Source: Triops longicaudatus
Taxonomy: Eukaryota; Arthropoda; Branchiopoda; Notostraca; Triopsidae
Assembly: GCA_022885665.1 (NCBI GenBank)
Contig: JAGQDJ010000266.1
Location: forward strand, 56,957 to 120,956
Length of the DNA stretch: 64,000 bases
Direction: 5' to 3'
The notes beneath the pieces are model-generated. The model was not told the origin of the DNA and did no database searches. It saw only the letters and a program-made list of their open reading frames with translations. A program made the translations under genes and the position numbers. How positions within the stretch are numbered: the stretch's first letter is position 1; every line of letters begins with the position of its first letter. Below are positions 49,588 through 61,032 of the stretch, piece by piece.

Positions 49588-51897
49588 TCGTCAAAGGCAA
49601 ACAGGCCATTAAGGGAAAGACTTTAATTGCTACAGCACGATATCAGAAACCCTCCATTTACTTTAAGCTGACAAATGACTCTAAAAGAGTAAAAGATCTC
49701 GCTGGAAATACGGCCGAAGTCTTCGAAATGCCCAAAAGTAGTCTCGGGTTCAAGCAGGTTCGAATTTAGCGAATAAGCGTGCATTCTAACATCCTGGTTT
49801 AAGTCATACGTTTATGCCTTCATCTGAAGCTGCAATTATCGTTAACGGGTCTTGGATAGGGCCTACTGGCCTACTTGCAAGGAGGGTAAATTTTAGGGAC
49901 TCTCATTAAAAAATAAAATAATGAAACTACAATCTATTTAGGAAATTGACACTAACCTACTACCGTTAAGCTACGGCGAGGACAAGCACTACTATAAATT
50001 ATAGTTGGGATAGATATTTTTATAAATCGCCTTTTTTCAAATGCGCAAAAAATGTGAACAATAAAAAAACATCAACAATCTCAGCTGTGATTCTAAAGAA
50101 ATGTGTCCAATCCTACTGCTAATCGAAGGAAAACTAAGTGCTTATTAATATTAAAAAAATCTAGCAATTTCGCACGAAATGAGTGGTATTTAAAATAGAG
50201 AAATAAGAAAGTCACGCCAAAACAGTCAAGTTTACTTGAAATACAATTATGCCATTTCTTAAATAATATCTGATTAAGTCTTCAAATATAGCTGAGGCAT
50301 GATGTACTCTAAAAGTTTGTGTCCACTATAAAAATATAAGGTTCTCTTTATGCGATTGGGTGCTTGTATTGCATCCTTGACAGTAACTTGCGGCTTTAGG
50401 CGTGGGTCTGCCTCTTCATCACGATGGGTGTTATAACATTTACATTAAGTATAACGGCGGTTTTAAGGATAAAAAAACCTCAACAATGAAAGCAGCGTCT
50501 GAATCTTTGATGCACGCTTACGGGTTAATAACTTGTCAAGGTACGTAAGCAATTGGTAACATTGATAAACAAAAACATGAAGACATAAATATATAAATGT
50601 TAAAAATAAATACTCAAAGCCAGTTTTCTGGAGTAAGTTTTAGAGCGAATAAATGGCGCATCAAAAGGAGGATGGGCGAGGATAAGGAAATGACTACGTA
50701 TAATGATAAAGGAATGGAAAAATATACTACTATGATGCCCAAGCGGTGAGTCCAAAAATCGGGAACTTTTTAAAACGCCATTTATGGACACTCCCCAGCT
50801 TTCATGTCAAAATTAATGTTTCTCATTTTTTTTAACAATCTAGGATTGGAATGCCCAAGTACAACTCACAAAAGTCTATTAATTACCGTCATCTGGGAGC
50901 GGTTGCCTTACTTTTCGTCGATTCATATAACTCGCAATTGACGTCATTTTTGGCAATACCTCAGTTAAAACCACAAGTTAATACAATGGACGAATTGGCA
51001 CATAGCAACGCTTTGGAAGTCACAGTAATGCCTGGGAGCGGTGTTGGCTTAAAGTTATTGGTAAGTCCGATCTTTGATTATCTTTTAGCAAATATCATTT
51101 AATATGCTGACCACAACTTTTCTTTCGAACAGTCGGCAACTTCAGATACATTCAAACTTCTAGGAGATCGTATTCGGAAAAACTTAATGGAGAATTCCGT
51201 GAAAAGTTTTGAGGACGCGCGTTTTTTAACAAAGTTGCTACTGGCAGATTTGCTTTTCCTACGGTACATTTTCTTTTTTTATTATACCGTTCGAATCAAG
51301 CGCCTCACAAACCACTGCATTGAAAGTACAATTTCACAAATGAAACTGGCAATATTTCGATCTCTGGATATTACATAATGACTCCGGAAGACAGCTGTTA
51401 TGGCGCAAAGACCTCAAAAGGGATGATAATTCAGATTAATGGCATTCCAAAGTCATTATATGAGAACATACAGGGGAAACCAACTATTTCTGAAAACTCG
51501 CACCTGTAGCGTCATGATTATTAGACAACCACTGAGTTACATACATTCAACTATCACGTTACAGAAGAAAGTCTTTATTTGCCTTCGATAAACGAAAAGT
51601 AATGTTCACGTTTAATATATGCTTCTTTGCCAACATGTTCTTATTCCATTTGCTTATTGTATAGGCTACTGGACATTCTTAAATCAGGCATTCAGATGTA
51701 CATTACAAAACAACGGAGGAGGCCTGCTTCGATTCACAGATCACTGCAAGGAACCCATTAAGGACTTCCCTTCCAACATTACATTGTCCTTAGTACAATT
51801 ACAATCCGCGTTCACAGTTCTAGGAACTAGATTACTTGCAGCATTTTTAACATTTCTATATGAAATATCAATGCCCAAATTCCGTAAGTGTTACTGA
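49588..51897 (+). CDS. Ionotropic receptor (IR)-family chemoreceptor, divergent, possibly decaying
   Basis: A variant glutamate-receptor-type channel used for smell or taste in arthropods. Supported pieces: S1 start at 49588-49757 (GKTLIATARYQKPSIYFKL); about 49803-49885 (HTFMPSSEA then NGSWIGPTGLLA, the usual S1 motif); 49942-50003 (EIDTNLLPLSYGED). TM1 is at 50400-50448 (AWVCLFITMGVITFTL), TM2/pore at 50496-50544 (HAYGLITCQG), and TM3 at 50844-51060 (YNSQLTSFLAIPQLKP). S2 is at 51133-51280, perhaps with a further piece near 51395-51470. The S2 end plus TM4 is at 51665-51897 (YWTFLNQAFRC; LQSAFTVLGTRLLAAFLTFLYEI). TM1 to S2 exons join in phase. The S1a-S1b join and the S2-TM4 join do not resolve with good splice sites, so either exons are missing or the gene is a pseudogene. 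Confidence 0.75.
50449..50495 (+). other. Very short (47-bp) intron in the IR gene
   Basis: GTATAA donor after TM1 and AAAGCAG acceptor before the pore exon. Without removing it, the frame stops between TM1 and the pore. With it removed, the phase-1 join gives a normal IR order. A one-base indel in the run of seven A would be the other explanation. Confidence 0.5.
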
Positions 51898-52204
51898 TTA
51901 GGATTTTTTTTAAACTTGCGAACCGTACACACTGCGCTCCGTTAATCCTCAAATTTTCGTCACACTGTAAACTTGTTGATAATTAAAGAGTGTTCCTGGA
52001 AAACATTTGATTGCTATCAGTTGTACTGTACTAAATTTCCTTTAATTATCCAGTGCTATATATTTCTTCAAGACTTTTTCTCAATTTTACTCGAAAAATG
52101 CTTGTATTTGTGCTCAACGGCTTGTTGATAAATACATCTAACAGTGGAAACTCAAAAAAAAACATTTTTTAGACTTGCATAGACATTTAATTTCTCTGAT
52201 CTAC

Positions 52205-52290
52205 AGTGATCCCCCATTTACGCGGTACATCTGTGTCAAGAAAAAACACCGCGTAAAAGGAAACGCGTTAATTAAGGCATGTTTAAGGCC
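52205..52290. repeat. Pogo/Tigger-like terminal repeat
   Basis: CAGTGATCCCCCATTTACGCGG followed by ACCGCGTAAAAGGAAACGCG is the wording of pogo/Tigger ends, with a short internal inverted copy. No transposase or opposite end was found before the LTR element. Confidence 0.4.
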
Positions 52291-52774
52291 ACTGTTTACC
52301 CTTTTCTCTCAACACAGAATTTAAAATGGTCAATCTATCGTTAACAATTCTGCAAAGATCGTTTCATATTTTTGAGTTTTCTTTACAGTGATGTTATGTA
52401 ATATAATGTCTTACCGGCGACGTCGTGATCTTTTTATAAATCATTATAAATAATTGGGAGGATTTCCCCAAATTTTCCGGAGCTTTCGAAGGAATGAGAA
52501 AAAAATTACTTTCTCGTCGTCACCGGCGAGATAATGTATTCTTCAATTAACTGCGAAGAAAGTTTGTAAAAATATCTTACGGTCTTCTTGAAATCGTTAA
52601 CAGCGTCTTGCCATTTAATCTGTGTATTATGAGAAAGTGGTACACAGTGGCGTTTAAATGTGTAAAGGGATGTGTTCTACGGTCTCAGGAGTTTATTCTT
52701 ATTGAGTTACAAAAACTTTTAGCAAAAAATTCTCACTTTCGTTGTACTTGCATGTAAAGGGTTATCAATGATAT

Positions 52775-53107
52775 TGTCACGCCAATATTTGTCGATTGTT
52801 TTGTTTAAACGTAGTTTCGCGTTTCGTCCCACCGCACCCTTGGTTTCTGGACTAATGACACTCATTTCTCCGAAACCAAAGGGACTACGTTGATTTCGTT
52901 TGGGTGGGAAGAAGCTATAAAAAGGGAGAGTGACAGAGAAGCTGAGGGAGAAGCTAAAAAGAGAGAGTGGAGTTCGTATGTGGGTGGAAAAATACAGATA
53001 CTGTTGGCTACCTCCGTCTTCGTCTTTTTGTTTCCACGCCAGATCAGGGCCCCGTGAAAAACCACGTCAGTGTAAAATTCAACCAAGTGTTGGTTAGTGA
53101 CGTGACA
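52775..53107 (+). repeat. 5' LTR (333 bp)
   Basis: TGTCACG...CGTGACA ends. Contains TATAAAAAGGGAG at about 52916, a probable TATA box for the element. Nearly identical to the solo LTR at 36608-36941. Confidence 0.93.
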
Positions 53108-53198
53108 TTTTGGTGGAGATGCGGGGTAACAACCCTGATTTTGCCATCATTGTGCCTGTGCGTGGAAACAAACTTCAGTGAGTTGCTCGTAGCTCTTA

Positions 53199-55784
53199 AT
53201 GAGTAAAGAGCGTGATCAGTATAGCAACCCATCCGAAGACGGGTCGGTATCTAACCACCTTCGACAGAGCCGACGTGTTCGCGGCTTACCTCCACCTCTG
53301 TTGTTTGATAGCAGTGTAGTGCCAACCTTAGCTCAATTCCAAATGGCCCAAGAGGGTGCCGTACCGTCCTTTGGGACCGCTTCGAGAGAAGCGAACTTCT
53401 CCTCCAGAGGACCACTAAGGAAAGCGATACCAATACCCCGTTTCGACGGGAGTACTGACTCTGACGCCGTTACGTTTTTGTACGACTACGAAGATGCCAC
53501 GGACTTTAACGAGTGGTCCGAAGATGACAAGTCAAGGTTCTTCGGAGCAAGCCTGGAAGGTGTGGCGTCAACATGGTTTCGAAACGAATTCCGAAACCAG
53601 GGCAGAAAAGTGCCAAATTAGCCGGAACTCCAAGTGGCATTCAGAAAGGCTTTTGTACCACAAGCCAGGGCCTACAAAAAGCTTGCGGAGTTGCAAATGC
53701 GTGTTCAGAGGCCCGAGGAGACGGTTAACTCTTATTGTATGGAAGTGCTACAGTTGTGCTTTGATGTTGACCCCAAGATGTCGGATGCACAAAAGCTGGA
53801 CAACTTGTTCCGCGGCTTGAGGCCGAGCCTCGTTGAAGTACTGTCTCAGCGTGATATCGCTACCAGTGAGGAATTCGTCGAAGCAGCGAAGAAGCTTGAA
53901 GCCGGACAGGAGAGGGCACGGGCATCACAGTCATGGTGGACTTCTGTGTCCCGGAATTCGGAGAGGCGTGCCACTGTAGCTGGTGCCGAGCTTGCCACCA
54001 CGACGTGCAGCCGCGACGGGAGAAGCGACGATCCGAGGGACATGATGAGAGAATTGACGAACGCGCTCAACCAGGGATTCCAGCAGCTGAGGAGCGACCT
54101 TCAAAGCTCTCAAGGTAAGGTTGGCCGTAATCCTCCCTTTAGTTCCAGGACGCACGAAGGTGCTCCAGTTTGTTTTAAATGTAGAAGGTCAGGGCATGTT
54201 GCACGCAACTGCCGGAACGAATCCAGTGTAAACGGTAGATTAGCGCCTAGCATGCGCCATAGTACAGACGAAGGGGTCTCGTCTAGCTCGGGAATCATTC
54301 GTCAAAAGGCGGTTAGGACCCAATTTGAGTTGGGAAAACTAGGGCTGACGGCTCCCGGGGGAAGGGCCGCCAGTGCAATTGTAATCCCCCTCCTTTATGT
54401 ATTTGGTCCAAGCCTTATTAGGGAGAAAGTAGTTTGCAATGGAAAAGAAATCGTAGCTATTATAAATACTGGAGCTGCAGTTAGTGTAGTCTCAGAACAC
54501 TGGATAATTAAGAGTAAGGTGCAACTAGAAAAATGGGAAGGCCCCGAAATTATCGTAGCTAATGGGAACTTAGCCCATGTCAGGGGAGGGGCTTGGCTAT
54601 CTGTGAACCTCGTAGGGAAGGAACTGCGAACGAAGGCCGTCGTTTTCAACAATGGATTAGCAGATCTGATTGTGGGTAATGACTTACTCAGTCAACTAGG
54701 GGAGGTCACTCTTAGATACGCCGAAGAAGGATTTAGCTTGGTAGGGCATCGTGAAGTTCAAGGGTACGGATCTGACCGGGTTGAAGGAACATCCCCCTTA
54801 CCATCAGACCTGAGAAAGTCCGGTACAGTAGCTGTGCAGTTAGTCGTAGGTGAGCGAACTCCTGAAGAAAAAGCTGAGAGTAAAACTGAAAACAGCAGTG
54901 AAAGGCTATTCGATGAAGAAGAATGTTTGTTTAGCAAAATGCCCCTTATTGAGCCAGAGGGGGATGAAACATTTACCTGTACAGTAAGGGCGTCAGAATC
55001 AAAGACAGTTCCCGCACGGTCCGCTATACCTGTGTCGGTTGTTTTGAACAAGGGAAAGGCAGTCAAGCTGGCAGATGACGGAGATTCGTTGGCAGTGAGC
55101 AGCAATCAAGCGACACTATTAGTAGAAGCTGATAAACGCTTGCTTACTGAAAAAGGGCTTAGTGTTGGTCGGAGTTTAGCCACTTTTGAGGGTAGAAAAG
55201 GAGTTTTAATTATTAAAAACTTCAGTAGAGAGGCTCAGTGGATCGGCGCAGGTACTACCTTAGGGACTGTCGAAGAACCCATGTCGAAAGAGGACTTCGA
55301 TAACCAAGGTGCAGTCACGGACTGTGATTTGGAAGGCTGCATGTTAGACGCATTAGATGGAGTCCAGCGAGAGGCACTTTTGAAGGTGCTGAAGAAACAT
55401 AGGGAATGTTTTGCAGCTAGCTCCTCTGATCTAGGATTTTGTAAAGCAGTAGAGCACCAAATTGATACGGGCAACGCAAAGCCAATTTCACAAGCACCGT
55501 ACCGAAGCTCTTATCGGGAGAAAGACATAATTAGAAAACAGGTTGAAGAAATGATGGAGGCAGGAGTAGTAGAGCCAGCTAGTAGCCCATGGGCCTCGCC
55601 GGTCGCTCGTGTAAAAAAGAAAGACGGAAAGTGGCGTTTCTGTGTTGACTACCGGCGCCTAAACTCCGTCACTGTTAGATGTGTACCCACTCCCAAGGAT
55701 AGACGACGCTCTAGAGTCTTTGCAAGGTGCAAAGTACTTTTCCACCTTAGATCTAATGTCGGGTTACTGGCAGGTTGCTGTTAA
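53199..55784 (+). pseudogene. Retroelement gag-protease-start of RT, interrupted
   Basis: A single frame from 53199 is cut by an in-frame TAG at 53619-53621 and then runs on to 55784. The gag part has a CCHC zinc knuckle (CFKCRRSGHVARNC, about 54172-54213). A retropepsin-like region follows at about 54440-54720. Its active-site triplet reads NTGA, not DTGA (AAT at 54465-54467), so the protease should be dead. The RT begins around 55490 (ISQAPYRSSYREKD; VEEMMEAGVVEPASSPWAS). The RT frame is lost near 55676-55681 and continues in another frame. Confidence 0.9.
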
Positions 55785-57504
55785 CAGATCAGATAGGGAA
55801 AAGACAGCTTTTGTAACACCGGATGGCCTCTACCAATTTAAGAAGATGCTATTCGGGTTGTGTAACGCTCCCGCAACGTTTCAACGGATGATGGATGTCA
55901 TCCTAGCAGGCCTTAAGTGGCAGCTTTGCCTTGTTTATCTAGACGATGTCGTGATCTTTTCCAAAACATTTGAACAGCATTTAACTGATGTAGACTCCGT
56001 ATTGATCTGTCTAAAAGAGGCTGGGTTAAAATTAAAACCGAGCAAATGCCATTTTGGCTGCGAGACCGTTACTGTGCTCGGTCATGTAGTAGATTCGGAG
56101 GGTATTCGGCCTGAGGGAGATAAGGTTAATGCCGTGCAAAATTTTCCCGTCCCCAAAAACCTGACAGACGTTCGTAGTTTCGCTAGTCTCTGCTCTTATT
56201 ACCGAAAATTTGTTAAGGACTTTTCGTTACGGGCAGAGCCACTGTTTCGGCTTATTAAGAACAATGTCCCATTCGTTTGGAGCTTGGACCAACAGAGGGC
56301 ATTTGAGGACTTGAAGCAAGCCCTCCTGTCGGCCCCCATTTTGGCCCACCCTGTCTTAAAAGGAGAATTTGAGATACATCCAGATGCAAGCGACTTCGGT
56401 ATAGGCGCCGTGCTGGTACAAAAACAGGACGGAACTGAACGAGTAATTGCCTATGCCAGTAGACTCATGAACAAAAGTGAGCGAAATTACTCAACGACGG
56501 AAAAGGAATGTCTTGCGCTCGTTTGGGCTGTCAAGCAATTCAGGTCTTTTATCTGGGGTGAACCATTTAGAGTCGTCACTGATCACCACGTGTTATGTTG
56601 GTTGATGACTAAAAAGGAGCCGTCAGGACGGCTAGCTAGATTGGCACTGTCTTTAATGGAATACGAGTTCCAGATATTCCACAGGAGCGGAAGAATGCAC
56701 AATGACGCTGACGCATTATCGCGTAACCCCGTTGAGCCCCCAGTGGCGGAGGGTGAAGATGAACACGGGCCAGTAGTTTTCGCGGTCGGTCTTTTTGACC
56801 CCCTAGCTAAAGATATAAGACAGGAACAGCGAAATGACCCCAGGTGGTCAAGGATCATCGAGATCCTAGAAGATGTGAATCCGAGTGCCGTAGACCGTCG
56901 GAAAGTTAGTCCGTACACTTTGCATGACGGTAAGCTTTTCAGAGTAACCGTTAGGGACGGACAAAAGCGCCTTCGCTTATGTATACCAGCATCCTTAAAA
57001 CATGACGTTTTGTACGCTTGTCATGATGACGCAACAGCTGGTCACCTTGGCTTGAAACGCACGTGGGACAAAGTTTCCAAGAGATACTTTTGGCCCAAAA
57101 TTACGCGCGACGTGTCCAACCATGTGCTGCCTTGTGAGGATTGTCAAACTAAAAAGGGTGAAGCTTCAAGGAAGAAAGGGTTAATGATACCTGTGCAAGT
57201 CGAGCGACCGTTCGAGAAAATCGGAATTGACCTGCTTGGGGTATTCCCAGAGACCGCCAATGGGAACAAATACATTATAGTAGCTGTAGATTTCCTCACA
57301 AAATGGGCAGAAACTCGAGCTGTCCCAAGCGCTTCCGCAGATGAGGTATCGAAGTTTTTCGTACAGCAAGTAGTGCTAAGGCACGGTGCTCCGGAAACAA
57401 TTCCGAGCGACAGGGGGACATGCTTTACGGCCGAGTTTACAGAAAACTTATTTAGGGCCTTACAGACTAACCACTACGACAACTGCGTATCACCCGCAAT
57501 GTAA
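55681..57504 (+). pseudogene. Retroelement RT-RNase H-integrase, frame-shifted part
   Basis: Continues RT in a new frame with YPLPRIDD, FGLCNAPATFQRMM and the catalytic YLDDVVIFS. RNase H follows (PDASDFGIGAVL; TTEKECLALVWAV). The integrase zinc-binding part (CHDDATAGHLG ... CEDCQ) and the first two catalytic aspartates (IGIDLLG; SDRG) are present. The frame is lost near 57465 and the remainder lies in the 57386-57793 frame. Confidence 0.9.
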
Positions 57505-57793
57505 TGGCTTAACTGAAAGACTGAACCACACAATTTCGGACATGCTTTCCATGTACGTAAGTAGTAATCACCGGGATTGGGACGTTAGTTTAGATGCCGT
57601 GACTTTTGCCTACAATACTTCAAGGCAGGAGTCCACCGGGTATTCTCCGTTCTTTCCTTTGTACGGGAGAGAACCAAAACTACCGATTGATGTAGCACTG
57701 GGATCTATTCCCGATGTTATGGAAGAAGATTCTCAGCCACCTAGCCCGGCTACTGAGGTCGCCACACGGCTGAGAAAAACGAAGAATCTATAA
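57386..57793 (+). pseudogene. Retroelement integrase C-terminal part, third frame
   Basis: Holds the third catalytic residue region (TAYHPQCNGLTERLN) and YNTSRQESTGYSPFF. It stops abruptly at 57793, inside the junction with the truncated 3' LTR. The normal end of the integrase is deleted. Confidence 0.88.
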
Positions 57794-57992
57794 AAAGGGA
57801 GAGTGACAGGGAAGCTGAGGGAGAAGCTAAAAAGAGAGAGTGGAGTTTCCACCCACATACAAATGTGGGTGGAAAAATACAGATAGTGTTGGCTACCTCC
57901 GTCTTCGTCTTTTTGTTTCCACGCCAGATCAGGGCCCCGTGAAAAACCACGTCAGTGTAAAATTCAACCAAGTGTTGGTTAGTGACGTGACA
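57789..57992 (+). repeat. Truncated 3' LTR (204 bp) with a palindromic insert
   Basis: Matches the 5' LTR from its TATA region to the CGTGACA end. Relative to the 5' LTR, extra bases at about 57845-57862 form an inverted copy of the adjacent CACATTTG/ATGTGGGTGGAAA part, giving a 13-bp-arm hairpin (TTTCCACCCACAT / ATGTGGGTGGAAA). Confidence 0.88.
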
Positions 57993-60900
57993 ATATCTGA
58001 CCAATTTTTAAAATGCTGTCGTTACTGGAAGCCTTTAAAGAATACTGCAAATGACCGAAGTTAAATGCTGCCTATTTGAAATGACTCGGTACCAAAGCTG
58101 GGCAAAGTCAATTCAATGACTTGACTTTGGCTTAAGTCAAATCATTTTCCGTCGATTTGACTTTGTCTATTGCTTAAAATAGAATGTCTTGATTTGACAA
58201 AAGAGATTTGACTTTTGAAAACTGACTTCCAAGTCATTTAAAAAAAATAATCCGCATAACTTCATCAGAAGGAACACGTATGAGTTTTGGACGTATCTTC
58301 TTCGTATACCTTTTGGACGTGTACTCTCACTGTCCTATTCCCATGGACACCAAGTAACGAAAATCCGAAAGATTCAAACGTGTCCACTGACGTTAAAACA
58401 TTGTAACATAGTCAAAGTCAGAGAAAACCGAAGTCAGTCGCTTGTGAGATATTGTAATAAGTAGACACCAATGTTCCTTTGTGAAAAGAAGACAGATAAA
58501 GGCATATAATAAATTCTTACTTTTTAAGAGTTACTCAAACAAGTGATTTTGACGACTTGAAATGCGTCCAGTCCAAGAATTGACAAACATTTGAAATTCC
58601 TAGACCCACTTCTGATGAAAATTTCCAGTCAAAACGTAAGCCTTTTTTTTTTAAAAAAAAAAAAAATAGTACTTCACATCGAAATCCGCTACAAGTAACT
58701 TATTGCGCCACATGACGAAGAACCATCGTCAGCTTACAACGCAACTTCCCGGTCTCAAGTTTCACCAGAAAGAAAATACTTTTGCAAAATTCTTTTTAAG
58801 TCCCAAGTATTCGCCGAATCATTATAAAACACGTTGGGTTTGCGAACGATCTCATGAATGTCGTCAATGCAAGACTGCTACCCATAATCTTTATAAAGCT
58901 GGCCGAGTTTGAGAAACTCGTAACATGTTCAGATTGCAAACTTTCATGCCCGTCACGTAAAAATCTCTCGAAGTTATTATTAAAATAATAAGCAGTTCAA
59001 AGCAATTTATCCAAAATAGATTAACAAACGATCATCACCGTTCTGGCTGCGTTATCAGAACCTAAAATGTACTGCTTTAAACCGTGGTCAACTTTGCTCC
59101 GACAGCATAGACAACTCTGTCTTGGCTCTACACGATTTCTTGGCTAATTGTAGCACTGGGTTACCAGTTTATCTTAATCATTCATAAACTGGGAGAAGAT
59201 TTACGCACGCCATGTCAGCTGGAAAGCTACAGAAATTCTTAAATTTTCCTTTAATTATGCTAATAAGCTGTGCACTGGTTACTATTTGCTTAAGCATCTT
59301 CTACATTGCTGAGAAAGCATAATATCGTCTCTTCCCTATGAATTTTTTCCAAGAAAGCTTTTGCACTGTCATCTACTATTTACGAATTGGTTGCTTATGA
59401 TTAGCTGCGGTTTACCTTCAAGATCAAGTAAATTTATCCACAGAGAACGTAAGCAATTGTCTACTAAAATAACCCTAACAGCAGGCAAATTCGGTGATTT
59501 CGGATTTAGTGGATGCAAACCTGAACAGTCTTACAACCTCCCATACACCTTCAGGTAAATTACCCAACTAGTTTCTTTTTTTTAGAAAACTGTGTAAAAG
59601 CAAACAAAATCCTATTACATAAATTACTCAAATTCAGCAACTTACAAAAACTAACAAAAATTTAAGGAAGGAAACTGTTCAGTGAATAACATTTACAGAT
59701 CTTTCGTTGGTTTGCTATAAACGTTCGTAACTTGAAACACTTGACGTCGTTTCCCGTTGGTGGGTTCTGCCGATTGGGGAAGCCTTTAATTCTGACGGTA
59801 CGAAAATTAGCAGCTCACAACATTAACTGAATTAAAATTGTATGAATACAGAGAATGGCCCTTTGCATCACCTATTTTGTTTTAGTGCGTCAGGTGCCTG
59901 TCCGTCAGTAAAAAATTCTGCAAGAACCTTCATTACATTATCATAATATGTCAAATAGGTACGTCGTCGACCGGGGATAGCAAACCATCAAAACATTTAC
60001 TTCATATAGGGCACAACTGCACACTACCACTAATTCTATATCAATGCATGGACTAAGACAGATTTAACGTTTTAAGGTTGACGTGGTCACAATCCAATTT
60101 TGTCGATGTACCATGTAAATATAACAAAAACATACTTGAATGTTGATGAGATAACCCAAAGGACTCAACATAACAACTTTTCCGCTTCAGAATGAGTCTT
60201 CAATTTTCTTGTGCAGCTTATGAAACATAAAATAACACTTGCACTTAATTTTACTTCTCAAAGGGAGTTGCCTTACTGTCACGCCCTAAATACACGCTTG
60301 TTCTTCAGCAGTGCCTCTGGCAAGTAATTCTTTTAATCGATCGTCTTCACTTGCAATATTGTAGTCTCATCTACTGCCCGTGAAAGAAAAAAAAACCTGC
60401 ATTACTCGAATTTGATATGAAAATCGAGGAAACTCAAACTAATTGCACCCTTTATAATACTGCGGTTTTCGTACACCTATGCCAAATTTCAACCGTCCTA
60501 AAGAAACATACTACTTTACGTCGGGATACTTTTTGAAGTACTTTGTACTACTTCGTTGTTGGAGTTGTAGCGATAGAGAATATATGAGACCACTGCTCAT
60601 TTGTCACATAATATAAACGCATGTACTGGTGGCGTAGTCATGCATCCGTGTTTGCGAAACATATAGATAATTACTGTAGCGACACAAATTCGGGCATTTT
60701 GAATCTTCGAGCCCCATCCATAATTTCTGAACCAGAAAATGCAGAATAACCACGCACTATGGCCTATTGTTTCTTGTCAATTCACGCGAACAAAAAATTG
60801 CTACGCCTATTTGCTTTTACAGTCTCCACCACTGGAACACATTTGCTCATTATATAGTTATAAAGCCTAATTAAATGGATACAAAAATAAACACAAGTCA

Positions 60901-61032
60901 CTATAGCTAACCCGTGGGAGTAAAAAAAAACTGACAAAAACTGCGGTGAACATTTAGATCACACTCTAGCCTGGTAGTCTTTAGGCAGCTTCAGGAACCC
61001 AAGCTCCTCGTTACAAAAAAAAACACTTAAAA
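57993..61032. other. No gene recognised; one TTGACTT-rich repeat
   Basis: About 58092-58612 has many TTGACTT/AAGTCAA motifs in both directions, starting near CAAAGCTGGGCAAAG and ending near CTAGACCCACTTCTG. Those ends are weak inverted matches in hAT style. The rest is AT-rich without recognised content. Confidence 0.4.

Larger units (their letters stand above)
52775..57992 (+). mobile_element. Ty3/gypsy-type LTR retrotransposon, inactivated
   Basis: A complete 5' LTR (52775-53107), an internal gag-pol region, and a truncated 3' LTR (57789-57992). The same 4-bp duplication ATAT lies outside both ends (52771-52774 and 57993-57996), so this is one insertion that decayed in place. Domain order protease-RT-RNase H-integrase defines Ty3/gypsy. 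No envelope frame and no chromodomain are visible. The part after the integrase core, and about 130-140 bp at the start of the 3' LTR, are missing. A primer-binding-like TGGTGGAG follows the 5' LTR by 3 bp. The element sits between the IR and GR genes. Confidence 0.95.
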
